This document shows, piece by piece, positions 25,848 to 37,179 of a stretch of 64,000 nt of DNA (the first letter of the stretch is position 1; the number at the start of each line of letters is the position of its first letter). Below the pieces are notes generated by a model that searched no databases, was not told the origin of the DNA, and saw only the letters and a list, made by a program, of their open reading frames with translations. This stretch comes from Capsicum annuum (taxonomy: Eukaryota > Streptophyta > Magnoliopsida > Solanales > Solanaceae): positions 130,743,435 to 130,807,434 of the forward strand of contig NC_061118.1 of the NCBI RefSeq assembly GCF_002878395.1, written 5' to 3'. Position numbers and translations under genes: made by a program.

Positions 25848-26287
25848 ATTATGAAATTGATAATGATTTACTATTCATCACAAAGAAGACATATATTGAT
25901 CGAATATTTGTATGTATGACTTCTACGTAATGTTAATTTTATAATTTAATTGTTATCTATATAATTTATGTTGTCTTGTGCATTATATAATAATGGATGA
26001 AGTTGTCTTATAAAACAAAAATAAGTTGAAAAATAGAAAAAAAAAAAAAAGATCAAAAGAACATAAGCTATAAACAAAAATAAGATTCTTATATCTTTAC
26101 TTCAAAAGATGACATGATTTAATATAGCAACATAGTATTTCCTAAATTACGAATCACAATTCCTAATACTTTAAAATTTTCTGCTTTAAATTATAACATA
26201 AAGAAAATTGAATGGAGAAATGAAATCAAGGAAGTTAAAAGACGTTGCAGTTTATGCAAGTCCAAAAGTCCACGTTAGATGAATATA

Positions 26288-26296
26288 TCTCTCTCT

Positions 26297-26342
<46 letters not shown>
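26288..26342. repeat. (CT)n-(TA)n microsatellite
   Basis: A short ctctct run leads into about 45 bp of TA repeats that abuts the plastid-derived segment at tatattgggag. In the plastid source a tatat run occurs at this point, so the microsatellite may have expanded from it. Confidence 0.9.
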
Positions 26343-26345
<3 letters not shown>

Positions 26346-26503
26346 GAGTGAACTCCGAACGAATATGAAGCGCATGAATACAAGTTATGCCTTGAAATGA
26401 AAGACAATTTCAAATTCGCTTTGTCTACAAACAAGAAAGCTACAAGTAATGCAACTATAAATCTCATGGAGAGTTGATCCTGACTCAGGATGAACGCTGA
26501 TGA
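26341..26503 (+). other. nuclear plastid DNA (NUPT): rrn16 promoter leader and 5' end of 16S rRNA
   Basis: From gggagtgaactccgaacg to ctcatggagagttgatcc and gactcaggatgaacgctg, the sequence follows the plastid rrn16 leader of Solanaceae and the first about 40 bases of plastid 16S rRNA, as I recall them. The differences are mainly C to T and G to A (cctgactc for cctggctc, ctccgaacg for ctccgggcg), plus one lost base in agttgatcc (agttcgatcc). This is the expected decay of organelle DNA methylated in the nucleus. The match ends at about 26500. It is too short to encode an rRNA and is not functional. Confidence 0.85.
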
Positions 26504-27710
26504 GGTTTTTAAGGAACTTCGTCCTAATCAACCAAAATTCAATTAAGAAAATAAATTAAGAATGATCAAGAAAGCCATTTATCTTCTTTTTTTTTTAAAT
26601 TTATTTGTGATTTATCTTTTTTTCATATTAAATAATTTTTTCCTCATAAAGAAAAATAGTCCTAGGCATAATGGTTCCCTTCATATAGAGAAATAGTACT
26701 AGGTGTAACGATTATGTTTAGGTGAGGGACCTAACTTTTCTTTTTCCATTGACTCATTATAAATGAATGACAATAAATATAAAAATCATGTATCATGAAA
26801 TAGAATTATATATTCAAGAAACTTGACTGCCTCCACAAGCATCTTGATATTTCGTTTTCTCTCTCAGAATATTTTTCAACGGGTAAGTCTTTTGTCTGTA
26901 TTGCATTGTTTTGTTTTTCTAAATTTTCAGTTGTTCTTCTACAGTATTATTTACAAAGAGACTTTGTTTAATTTATATCTACAAATATGACGGAAGTTGT
27001 TTAGTATTACTACCTAACCTTTTATATTTTTTGTTTGATCATTTTATATATTGTCTAATTATTCTTTACTAAGGTCATGGAGGTTGATCAGAGATTATAA
27101 AGAGGAACGAGTGTTGAACTTTGAGGTATTGATTTGGTTATAAACACAAGCAGATGTGTCAAGGAGCAAGACTGACTATTGTTTCTGACATAAACTCTAT
27201 AGGTTTTGCGTGTAATTATCTCAAAAAATAAAACATAACGAGTATTTTGGAACGAGGTGAATATTTTTTATTTTAAATAAACTCAAAAGTTTTACGAGAA
27301 ACATGTAGTTTGTTTATAAATCGTGTGATTATGTTAGTTCTGTTCTTTTGTTTTTCAATATTATTTTTAATTTTATTCATGTTACAAAAAGATGACACAT
27401 TCTTTCACCTGAATTTAAAATTTTTTTTAAATAATATTATGACATATATTTTAACGACATATTTCTTAATGCATACAACATATTGAGGCATATTTTGAAG
27501 ATATTTTTATCAATTAGTTTCACCCGTTGAATTTTGTAGCAATGCAAACATTATGAAAATTTAAAAGCTAATTTATTCTTTTGTATTGTAAGAGGGTTTT
27601 TTCACTTATTTATGGGTAAAGAAATTTATTTTGTCTTTATCACTTTGCTTTTAATTTTTGTATCATTTCTTTCTTTACCTTCCTATAGTAATTGATTCAC
27701 TAGTCACCTT

Positions 27711-27956
27711 AATACCCATATTATTTATCTGTTAAGTAATTTTTTAACATCAATTTACGTGTTTCCTTAAATTTCTCTTAATACTACTTGATGGACTCTA
27801 CAAATGATATTTTGAATTTGTAGATGAGGGTTTAATATTCATATTATCTATTTTTTAAGTATTTTTTTAACATCAATTTACGTGTTCCCTTAAATTCTCT
27901 CTTAATAGTACTTGATGAACTCCATAAGTGATATTTTGAATTATAAATAAGTTATG
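27711..27956. repeat. 123-bp tandem duplication
   Basis: Two copies of aatacccatattat...gatattttgaattt begin at about 27711 and 27834. The shared core is acatcaatttacgtgtt, later acttgatg-actc. It lies in the 3' part of the Helitron candidate. Confidence 0.8.
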
Positions 27957-28333
27957 CATATATATAATTGTATGGTTTAATACCTATTTTTAACATTCAA
28001 TAGTTAAAAGACAAATTAGTTTATAAATTATCAAAATCTTCTACGACCACATGAAGTACGGATAAATTCACTAGTTATGCATGAAATTGGTGGCGAACCA
28101 CGCAAATCAATTCATATGATGCCCCTTGCTATTTATTTTTTTTTACTTATTATGTGTATATTATAAGCTATAAAAAATAAAATATATGATAAATACAAAG
28201 ATTGAATCCTTCAACTTGCAGCACAAACTTAATAAAGACTTAAAAGATATTAAAATAAAAATCTTTTAATAAAATTTCTGCTATTACATGAAATAACAAT
28301 AAGCAAAAAATCAAGTGATCTACTATTATCTTA

Positions 28334-28645
28334 TGGGTTGTTTGGTCAGGAAATAAGTCATCCAAGCATTATAGTGACAAAATTATAGTATAAAGATTAG
28401 AAAATAATAAAAGTACTTATTTAATATATTTCTATTGAGAGATGTTCTGTTCATTAAATGAAAATTATTAAAACATGTATTTGGCCCATACTAGACAAGT
28501 TAGGTTAATTTTTTATTTTCAATTTCAACCTTGGATTTTCCAAAATTGTTAATTTCAAATTCAAACGAACACAAATTAAAATAATTTTACAATAACCCCA
28601 AAATTATCATACCTTATTGGCTTACTCCACCAACCAAACAACGCC
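28334..28645. mobile_element. Tourist/PIF-Harbinger-like MITE
   Basis: The left end tgggttgtttggt and right end accaaacaacgcc form imperfect terminal inverted repeats (GTTGTTTGGT shared), bordered by TTA on both sides (28331-28333 and 28646-28648). The 312-bp interior is AT-rich with no ORF. Trinucleotide TWA duplications and GGnnnTGTTTGGT ends are typical of Tourist-type MITEs. Confidence 0.75.
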
Positions 28646-28648
28646 TTA

Positions 28649-29315
28649 GTCCTCATGAAGCAAACTACTTTTTACTTATTAAGGCTTTTTATTGACTAAC
28701 CTGTTTTATACGTCTCCTATCAAACAAAAAATATTAAATAATTGTTAATAATCATATTAATTATGTTTTGAGATATAAAAATATATTTTCGACTTAAATC
28801 AATCTATATATAATAGGAGAAGCAAAACTGTCATATGTCAGCACCACAAATAATTAGTATTTATCATCAAAAATTTAAATAATAATTTTTAAATCAATAA
28901 TTGCCACATGTGAACAGTGAATACCACAAAAACAATAATTATCATTAAAATCTTTTAATTAAAATAAACGTGAGTTGATTGTCCAGTACATTTTGAAATA
29001 TGTTAACTGTCTTTTCTGTTTCCATTTCCTTTTATAATTCCACTTCATCCATAAAAAATATTAAATATAAAACGTTATACATTTTAACTTAATTTGAAAA
29101 TAAAAGTAACGGAAAGATAATTTATTAAACTTTTTGAATGATTTATTGCACAATTAATAAAATAACATAAACATAATATGATCAAATAAATAAAATAATA
29201 TTTTCATATATTTTTTTTCATTTTATCTGTCTTCTATACTGATAAATTATATATATATATATATATATATCCTTCATAAAATTGAACTACATGAAAAATG
29301 CTTGTAGAAAACTGC
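28649..29315. other. AT-rich stretch with a possible second Helitron-type 5' end
   Basis: At 28802 the sequence tctatatataataggagaag, followed by gtcatatgtcagcaccac, resembles the 5' end of the Helitron candidate at 25190. No matching 3' hairpin with CTAGT is seen before the copia element at 29321. A (TA)n run lies at about 29248-29270. No coding was recognised. Confidence 0.35.
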
Positions 29316-29320
29316 AAACT

Positions 29321-29554
29321 TGTTATAAAACACAAAGAATAAAGAAGAAGAGTAGAGATAATAGAGAGAGTGATTCTTATTTATTTTCTTGAGGGATGAG
29401 AGATCATTAGATTGTAAATACAATGAACAAAAACTCTCTATTTATAGGGGAAATTTACTCCTAGTCTGAGTAAAAGACGGATGCTTCAAATCCTAATAGT
29501 TATCAAAGTTAGATCTTGATAGACATTCACTATAATGTAAATACATTTATAACA
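29321..29554 (-). repeat. 3' LTR of the copia element
   Basis: Same length as its partner and highly similar. Shared phrases are cctagtctgagtaaaaga and gacattcactataatgtaa. The small number of differences suggests this is one of the younger insertions in the window. Confidence 0.93.
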
Positions 29555-29564
29555 CTCCCCCTTG
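29555..29564 (-). other. polypurine tract of the copia element
   Basis: Minus-strand caagggggag directly abuts the 3' LTR start TGTTATAAATG, the site that primes plus-strand DNA. Confidence 0.85.
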
Positions 29565-29739
29565 AATGTCTAATTGGTAGATAATGTACCTCGTTAAAAC
29601 CTTACTAGAAAAAACCCAGTAGGAAAAAAATCCAGTGAAGGAAAAAGAGTACACATCTTTAATAACACGCATTTCGGCTGCCTCATTAAAAACCTTACAA
29701 GGGAAACCCAGTGGGACAAAACCTCGTAAGGGAAAAAGA

Positions 29740-30504
29740 GTACAACGCATATTAACTCCCCCTAATGAGAACATCCTTGACCTTTGCATCTTGATCTTGT
29801 GCAGCATCTTCTTGAAAGTTGTAATTGGAGAAGATTTTTGGTGAATAAATCAGTCACATTGTCAGTTGAACGAATCTATTGCACGTTAATATCATCATTC
29901 TTTTGTAACTCATGTATGTAGAAAAGCTTTGGCAAAATATGCTTCGTTCTATCTCCATTTATGAATCATTCCTTAAGATGTGTTATGTATGCTGAATTAT
30001 TCCTGTATAAATTGTGGGTAGATTATCATATTTCACACCACATTTTTCTCGAATGAGATGTATCATGAACCTCAACCAGACACATCCTCGACTTGCTTCA
30101 TGAATAGATATTATCTCAACATGATTCGATGAAGTGGCTACGATAGACTGCTTCGTATATCTCTAATATATGACAATACCACCACATATGAACACATAGC
30201 CTATTTGAGACCGAGCTTTATGCGGGTCAGATAAGTATCCAACATCAGCATGACTAATAAGATCGGGACTGCAATCTTTAGAATAAAACAAACTCATGTG
30301 TTTTATCCCATTTCGATGTCTCATAGTAGGAACAGAAATATACCTTGCTAACAAATTGACTGAAAGGGCTATAGGCCTTGTAGTATGCATCAATTGTACT
30401 AAGATATAGTACTTCATAACCAATCCAATTCGATATATTTCAAATTTCAGCAAATAATCTATTGCTTTGAAAACTCTCCAAGAGTTCCAATCATGTTCAA
30501 GCAA
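29740..30504 (-). pseudogene. copia RT end and RNase H domain
   Basis: Minus-strand remnant of the copia polyprotein. In one open stretch (30504-30163) it shows RPIALSVNLLARYISVPTMRHRNGIKH, then LISHADVGYLSDPHKARSQ and GYVFICGG, which matches the RT-RNase H junction of Tork-like copia elements. Below 30163, after stops, KQSIVATSSNHVEI-type RNase H sequence, EASR..VWLR and a KLFYIHELQKNDD-like tail continue in broken frames to about 29740. RNase H removes element RNA during cDNA synthesis. Stops in the RNase H part show it is inactive. Confidence 0.85.
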
Positions 30505-32709
30505 TAAGCTTATACAATATAAGGATTATAAATAAGTTTCCCAGAAACTTTTATATGCTTCAAGCAGTTTGAATCCTTAAAAGTTTTCACATAAGTTTTG
30601 TCAAGTGACAATATTCAATATTTCATGAGTGACATCTTCAAGTGTCTGGACTGTAAATCAAATAAGTTTTACGCTTACCAAAATGCATCCTTTCATGTCA
30701 CTCGATAAATGTTTCTACGTCAGCATGCTTAAATAAACGTAGAATTCAGATCCTCATAATCTTCACAATATTGCGCCAATATTGTGTCAAAGATATTAAT
30801 GATATATCATTTTGTATCGATTCATAATGCAACATAACATTTAAGATCTCATCACTTCATTATTTTCAGGTACATGAACCTCTTATAAGGTTTCATGAAG
30901 TGGTATGTCGTAGGCTCTTCAAGATCTCATTGCCTTCTTATTATGATTATTTGCTCCTTATTTTTCAAGAATTATTTCATTTAGAATCGATCAGTCAACC
31001 ATATTTCACGCATTCATAGACTTTGTCCTTTAGGAACACAAAATAAGAGCACTTGCGCTTAATATGAGATGTTTTCAGTATTTGACTTGAATTATCTTTT
31101 GGATAAGCATATGGTGATAATTCCTAATATATTTTGTAGCGCTTATAATCTCCCCCTTATGTTAGGAAAACTAACATACATCCTCTACTTCTTTGAGGAA
31201 TTCATCGTTGTGCATTATAGTATATTCATTAATCGTATACCTCACATCAAAATTATTAGATGGAATAGTTGGTTCCCGACCTTGAACCAATTGAGAGAGA
31301 AGAAACAATCAGAATTTATTGGTCTAATGCATACAAATGCTATTGTAATATATCATATTTCAGACCAATACATTAAGTTTTGTTCTCATTAACAATGGTT
31401 TAGATATTTATTGAAGACATTCAATGCTAAACCATCATCATCAAGATGAATTATCTTGATTACATAATCTGAAAATTATGCTCAATTTATATTGAACAAG
31501 TAACTTTATGAATGTCAAACGTAGGTTGACTATGAATGTACATGTGATCATCTTATTGATGCATCTTTCCAACATATCACATAATAGGTGAATGGACCCT
31601 TATTCACCTTTTATAATTTTCATATTTGAAGGGATCCAATCCTAATATTAGTTGGTCCAACCAACTTGTCATGAGAACAAACGACATAAACAATTCTTGA
31701 AGAATCTTCTAGTTCTTCAATACATGCACATCTTCGAGATGTCACAATCGTTCATATCAATTTATGAACTTTTATTCTAGTAAACTTCAAGTTTACCATG
31801 ACATGTACTTTTTCTTTAGTAAATTTTAGATTTACTTTACCTGAATAAATTTTAGATTTACTACTTCAGAAGTAGATTTCAAAATTATTCAACTTCTTTC
31901 GGAGGTGAGTTGTGATCAAGTGCATATTTGCATTAATAAGCTTCTCATTCCTTAGGAATGAAATATAATCGTGCCTTAAGTCTATCAAATTATGATAGCT
32001 TATAACCTCTTTCAATTTTGCTACTTCAGAAGCAAATCGAGGCATACATATAAATGTAGAGAATTTTTCTCTAGCATATCTTATAATCATATAAGCGTGT
32101 GAAAATATCATCACTTTTGATGATCATTATCATATTATCCCTCCACACGTATATTCGTGCATTCAATCACTTGTCTTCTTTCAGACATATTATGCACTGC
32201 TACCATATACACCTCAAGAATGAAGTAAGTTGTCATATTTCAGACTTATCATATATTTCTACCACATTCACTTCATGGAATGGAGCATATTCAATGGGTC
32301 GAATTTCATGAATTTTCATCAAATACCCATTATTTTGCGTTAGCCATCATAATATATCAATATGGTGCATTGAGATTCAAACTCAACATCTTATCCATAT
32401 AAAGGCGTCTTAGGCATAAATCGATGGGACTTGAACCCAACATGTTATCATCTCTTTTGATAATATTATTCTTGAGAAATCAATTCAAAATATAAATGGT
32501 TCCAAACCAATTTTTTTTCCTCAAATCCAACAATAATTATATTGTTAGTAGCAAAAGACAGATAACATAAGGAATTGCTAACCTTGAAATTACCTTTAGA
32601 TTTATAATCTCACCTCATTTGGTAGAATCTCGTGTTGATAATCTAAATTAGTTAGAGACTCAAAAACTTGAGTAGCCACGTACGAACAGATCTCAATTGG
32701 TAAGAGACT
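30505..32709 (-). other. internal copia region, coding decayed
   Basis: By position this should hold gag, protease, integrase and the front of RT. I see only short frames. Around 31430-31500 the minus strand has a weak resemblance to the integrase RLDNAGEF segment, which I do not rely on. The 5' end (32600-32710) is the untranslated leader after the primer site. A second ctccccctta run at 31151 mimics a polypurine tract but has no LTR beside it. Confidence 0.45.
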
Positions 32710-32721
32710 TCGTGCTGATAA
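32710..32721 (-). other. primer binding site of the copia element
   Basis: Minus-strand TTATCAGCACGA follows the 5' LTR end (...TATAACA) after two bases. TTATCAGCACG-type primer sites occur in several plant copia families (recalled). Confidence 0.7.
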
Positions 32722-32723
32722 CG

Positions 32724-32957
32724 TGTTATAAAACAAGAAAGAATAAAGAAAAAGAGTAGAGAGAATAGAGAGAGTAATTCTTATTTCTTCTCTTGAGGGA
32801 TGAGAGATCATAAGATTGTAAATACAATGAACAAAACCCCTCTATTTATAGAAAAAATTTACTCCTAGTCTGAGTAAAAGATGGATGCTTCAAATCCTAA
32901 TAGATATCAAAGTAGATCTTGATAGACATTCACTATAATGTAAATACATTTATAACA
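32724..32957 (-). repeat. 5' LTR of the copia element
   Basis: 234-bp partner of 29321-29554. It is bordered on the right by the AAACT target duplication and on the left by the primer site. Confidence 0.93.
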
Positions 32958-32962
32958 AAACT

Positions 32963-34248
32963 CACAAAATCCTATACAAAATGGATAACTACACAAAAGA
33001 AACTCTAACAACGTAAATATAAATCACATTTAAACTCCTTTTTATAGCAACTGCTCTTTTTAATTGCAAATACAAAGTTAGTTTTTGTCTCCTTAATATT
33101 ATTTTATTTTTAAAAATTTGAATGATTTTTGTTTTATTGCTTATAGCAGTTATTCTACCAGATAATTAGAAAATCTGTATTTTTTTAATCATACATCTCT
33201 TTTTTTTCGTCTATTTTCTTCCACATCTTAAATTTTAGAGAAACAAAAGTTGAAAAACTTAATTCTTCAAGTGTGTATCAATAATTTTCATTTTACAATA
33301 GTTTTTATGGAACAAATTTTGATTGTGATTCTGCAAACGTTCAATTGGTGCTTATGAATACGATTGATGAAGGGTAACTTTGAAAATTTATGGTCAAAAT
33401 TAATTTTATGCGTTTTTGGCAATGCAGAGATGACAATCATCCAGGTTTCATGAAACTGAATATTCTTTCATTTAAGATCAAATAAATTTTTACATAAAAC
33501 AAAAATAAATTTCACATGAATTATGGAGTCAACAAAAATATGAAATGGAATAATACTCGCAGAAGTGCTATTTCCATATTCCCATTTTAATCAACTTTAT
33601 TCTTATCAATTTGAAATTTTCTCTGAAACATATAAGCTTTCCATGTACATTTAGTGATATATTGCACAAGGATATTAAACAATGCAATATGAATTCCAAA
33701 GAGAGAGAAGATTTTTTTAATTGTTATAGTGTCTATTAATCTTCTTAACCCTTTTTCTCCGTTATTGAATTGAATGTTATATAATATGAACCTACAATGT
33801 ATTTTGGGTAATTTTGTTAAAAGTGATGAAAAAGTTTTAAAATGAGGCATAGGTGACTCAAATTTTAATAATTGAGTCTAAGTGACAATTACTTTATTAG
33901 TGATTAAGAAAGTTGAAAAAAATTGAGAATAGCTCACAAGTTTTTTAATTTACACTTTGATCCAAATATTGACCTAATCTAACAGAAAATTGAGGGGAAA
34001 AAATATGTGTTTCTCTCTCTTCTCATTCATTGTTATTTTTTCTGTTCGCGATTTTTGTTGTTCATTATTATTGCTGCTTTATTCATCATCTTCTGCTTCA
34101 TTATCATCATATTCTTCTTCATTATCATCATTATCTTCCAACTGCTGACCATTGTTGTTGTTGTTACCACTACTGTTGCTACTTAACTAATTTTTTAGGT
34201 CAAATTTTGTTTGGTATATCACTTTGGCATTACTTCATAGGTGACTTT
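32963..34248. other. AT-rich region, possible 5' exon of the MuDR gene at its right end
   Basis: 33000-34000 shows no recognisable coding or element ends. 34060-34190 is a low-complexity run of ttc/atc/att triplets. The stretch ends in a good 5' splice site (gactttg|gtaagta at 34249), so it may include an upstream exon of the transposase gene. The short frame there (34030-34257) is mostly low-complexity and I would not trust it. Confidence 0.4.
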
Positions 34249-34374
34249 GGTAAGTAAAATTATGATTTTTAGTTGAATTTTATCATCTGAGTACACTGCT
34301 ACTGTATTATTTTTTCAACAATGGATAGAACCCAAACATGAATCCAATATAAGAGCCATTTGTTTTCAAATATC

Positions 34375-34865
34375 ACTCATCTGTTGCAACGGAAGACTCA
34401 TATGTTGGATCCATGTTTATGGTTCTATAGTATCATTACATGAATCGAATAGATTGGTCATCTGTTGCAACAAACTAGTTATTTGTTGCAACAGAGGAGT
34501 CATCTATTGAACTAGATTAGTCATCTGTTACAACAGAACCTGAACTCGATTTCAACAGATGAGTCCTCTGTTGCAACAGATAACCAATCTATTGCAATGG
34601 GTTAGTTATCTGTTGCAACATGTCACTCATCTATTGGAATCAATTTCAAAGGTTCTTTAGTACTGTAACATCTATCCCAACAGGCGTTTTATTTGTTGCG
34701 ATAGATGTATAATCTATTGTAATATATGAGTCACTTGTTCCAACAGATCACTCATCTGTTGGTATCAGCTTCAGGTTCTATAATACTGTAACATGAATTA
34801 CCAATAGGTAAGTCATTTATTACAACATATAACTCACCTGTTGCAACAGATTACTCATCTATTGG
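34375..34865. repeat. CTGTTGCAACAG palindromic array 1 (MuDR intron)
   Basis: More than ten degenerate copies of (T)CATCTGTTGCAACAGATG-type words lie at irregular 20-50 bp steps. Perfect palindromic copies are TCTGTTGCAACAGA at 34567-34580 and CTGTTGCAACAG at 34838-34849. The array fills the intron between a donor at 34249 and an acceptor (tctttatttag) at 34950. Confidence 0.9.
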
Positions 34866-34950
34866 GGTTCATGTTACGCCACTATAAAATCACTATTAAT
34901 TTTATTATGATATCATTATTAACTTTGTTTAACAAATGTCTTTATTTAGG

Positions 34951-37179
34951 TACCACTAATAGAGGGATCAATAATAATAGGGTGGATTTTTATGGTGAAT
35001 GGATCGAGAAGAGCAATCGATATGTATGGCGTTGGAATGAGGGTCAAATGCTAGAGACGATAACTATGACAGTCCAAATTCATGTTTTGTATGATAATTT
35101 TGTGAACTTAATAATCACCTATTGTGGACTAAATTGTCAACCAGAAGAACTCGTCGTCAGCTATATGTACAGCTCCTTTGAAAATTAGAGGGTACTACTT
35201 TTCAAGATAACTGATCAGGTTCGATTGTGTGCTTGACTTAGTGACTCAGCTAGGCCGGTCTTAAAGGTGTATGCGGTTAAAAATTCGAGAGAGAATGAGA
35301 ACCAGAATGTAGAAGAAGAATAACAAAAAGACATTTTTAATGATAAACTGGATGATCTGGACATGAATATTCCAGATGATGATCAAACACCTACGCCCGT
35401 TGTTGCGAAAATATGGTGGGCAATTCTTCTCAATCAACACAGTCAGGGAATCATCAAAATGATGAGATTGAATTTTACAAGGAAATGTCATTCAAGGATA
35501 AGAAAGAACTATCTACCTCTTTGTTTATTGCTTGCTTGAAAAAAGATTTCAGAGTATAGAAAGTTATTAATTCGAGTAAAGTCTTTTCCTTCAGATGTGC
35601 TAATTGACCTGAAAGTGGTGGTTGAGGGCTGTGAAGCACTTGAGCTCTGAAAGCTTCGTCATTAATGTTTATCAAAAGTTCACACATGTGGTTTGGAGCA
35701 TATTACAGGCCAAAATCCTCAAGCCATGGCAGAGATCCTTGGTCCATATTTCTAGAATAGATTTCCCAATGGCAAAGGCCCTTCTACAAGTGATATGACC
35801 AATCAACTCCTTACAAAATTAGGTGTTACAGTCAGTTATTGGAAGATATATACGACCATGAGAATTTCCAAGGAATTGTCTAGGGGGACACACAAGCACG
35901 GGTATGCAGTCCTCAATGCCTACCATTACATGCTTGAGTCCACAAATCTCTAAAGTAAGACGATATTGCATGTTGATGAAAATGGAAGGTTCAAATACCC
36001 TTTTGTATCCTATGGTGCTTGGATTCTTGATTTTCAACATTTGAGAAAAGTCATAGCCATCGACGAGACCTTCTTAAGTAGCAAGTATAATGGAGTTTTG
36101 CTAGCGTCGGTGGCACAGGATGCGGAAAGGAACATCTTTCCTGTAGCTTTTTGGGTAGCAGACAAAGAATGTGATGTCCCGTATGGATATGTTTTTGAAC
36201 AAATATGAAGCTTCATCAAAGATACCAAAGATTTGTGTTTTATTTCAGATAGGCATCCAAGTATCCCAAAGATCGGTTTAAATTTCTACACTTCAGTTCA
36301 CTTTGATTGTTGCATGAGATATCTTGGAGATAATATTTGAAACAACTTTCATAATGAAAGGGTCATGACCCTTTTTTATAGAGCAGCTAAAGCATATAAT
36401 AGAGATGAGTTTTTTGACCATTTTAATCAAATAATGAATTACGTGTTAATTTTGAGAGATGGATCCGGGCATTCTTCCCGACAAATAGGTACATTCTTAT
36501 GAATTTAATATTTCATTTAAGTTACAAGTTTAGTATGATGACGTACTAAGTAATTCTTTTGTATAGGTATAATATTATAACGTCAAACATTGTTGAATTA
36601 GTGAATTCATTGTTTGGTGTTGAAAGAGAATTTTCCATCATGGCACTATTTGATGAAATAAATAATGACAAATTATTTCACGAAAGGCGCGTGCAGTTCG
36701 CAAATACAGGAACCATATTTGTTCTAGAAGAAGAAAAGCAAATATCAACGTACATCAGTTTGGGGAATAGGTTATATGCTCATTAGATAGCAAATTACAA
36801 GGTCAGTATCGACGATCATGGTGATGTTGCCACGGTCACTCTTCAAACAAGATCTTGTACGTGCATAGTTTTTGACTTGGACAGAATATCTTATTCATAT
36901 GTTCTGGCAGCACTGCGAGCCCAATAAGGTACACAATATGGAACTAAAATATATGAGTGCTTGTCTCCATATTATTCGATGGAAAGATATATAATGGCAT
37001 ATAGTGAGAACATTAATCAGTGTCTCCCAAAGAATCATAAGTTGTTCTTGTAGAACTTTTGGAAAGATTAATACCTCCTCCATATATTGACCCAAGCACT
37101 ATCAAATTGAGAAAAATGTGATATGAGAGGAGGCATGGATTTGGAGAATCATTTCCATCAAGAAAAAATAAGTGATCCA
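34951..37179 (+). pseudogene. MuDR-type Mutator transposase with one intron, truncated by an LTR insertion
   Basis: Mutator transposases cut and paste MULE elements in the nucleus using a DDE site. In order I see an N-terminal segment (GEWIEKSNRYVWRWNEGQ, then MTVQIHVLYDNFVNL), a decayed middle (WWLRAVKH), and the MULE catalytic domain with VIAIDETFL (first Asp, 36062-36064). It continues with GVLLASVAQDAE and FISDRHPSI (second Asp, 36248-36250), exactly 62 codons later. An intron (36489-36566, gt...ag) joins WIRAFFPTNR to YNIITSNIVELVNSLF in frame. FHERR and a SWIM-like CTC...FDLDR region near 36850 follow. There are several in-frame stops and frameshifts. The gene is cut at 37179 by the Ogre/Tat-like LTR. 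Confidence 0.9.

Larger units (their letters stand above)
25190..28075 (+). mobile_element. probable non-autonomous Helitron
   Basis: The 3' end fits plant Helitrons: a decayed hairpin (ccacatgaagtacgg, 28047-28061) lies ten bases before the terminal CTAGT (28071-28075), with T following. The hairpin differs from the common form CCGTGCGAAGCACGG at five positions, all transitions. The 5' end starts TC after A, runs into a (TA)n tract and then aaaggagaaacacagagg and gtgatgtggcac, which resembles Helitron 5' ends. No Rep-helicase ORF is visible. Inside are two tandem duplications, a plastid DNA insertion and possible captured gene pieces. The 5' base is uncertain by 4 bp (25186 or 25190). Confidence 0.55.
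29321..32957 (-). mobile_element. Ty1/copia LTR retrotransposon, internally reduced
   Basis: Two 234-bp LTRs (29321-29554 and 32724-32957) both read tgttataaaac...tttataaca on the plus strand. They are bordered by a perfect target duplication AAACT (29316-29320 and 32958-32962). On the minus strand the 5' LTR (right) is followed by the primer-site-like TTATCAGCACGA (32710-32721), and the 3' LTR is preceded by the polypurine tract caagggggag (29555-29564). The whole element is 3,637 bp, shorter than the usual 4.5-5 kb of autonomous copia. Only the RT-RNase H end is recognisable, so gag and integrase are deleted or decayed. Confidence 0.93.

Noticed and set aside
26252..26467. 71-codon minus-strand frame with a YIYIYIYI run
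   Set aside because: It is the TA microsatellite plus the reverse strand of the plastid-derived segment. The open frame is a by-product.
26462..26500. A working 16S rRNA gene
   Set aside because: Only about 40 bases of the rRNA are present, with several changes. It is a plastid DNA fragment.
31148..31166. Second polypurine-like run (minus strand taagggggagattat) as another LTR boundary
   Set aside because: No LTR start or repeat copy beside it; it lies inside the copia element whose real ends are fixed by LTRs and AAACT.
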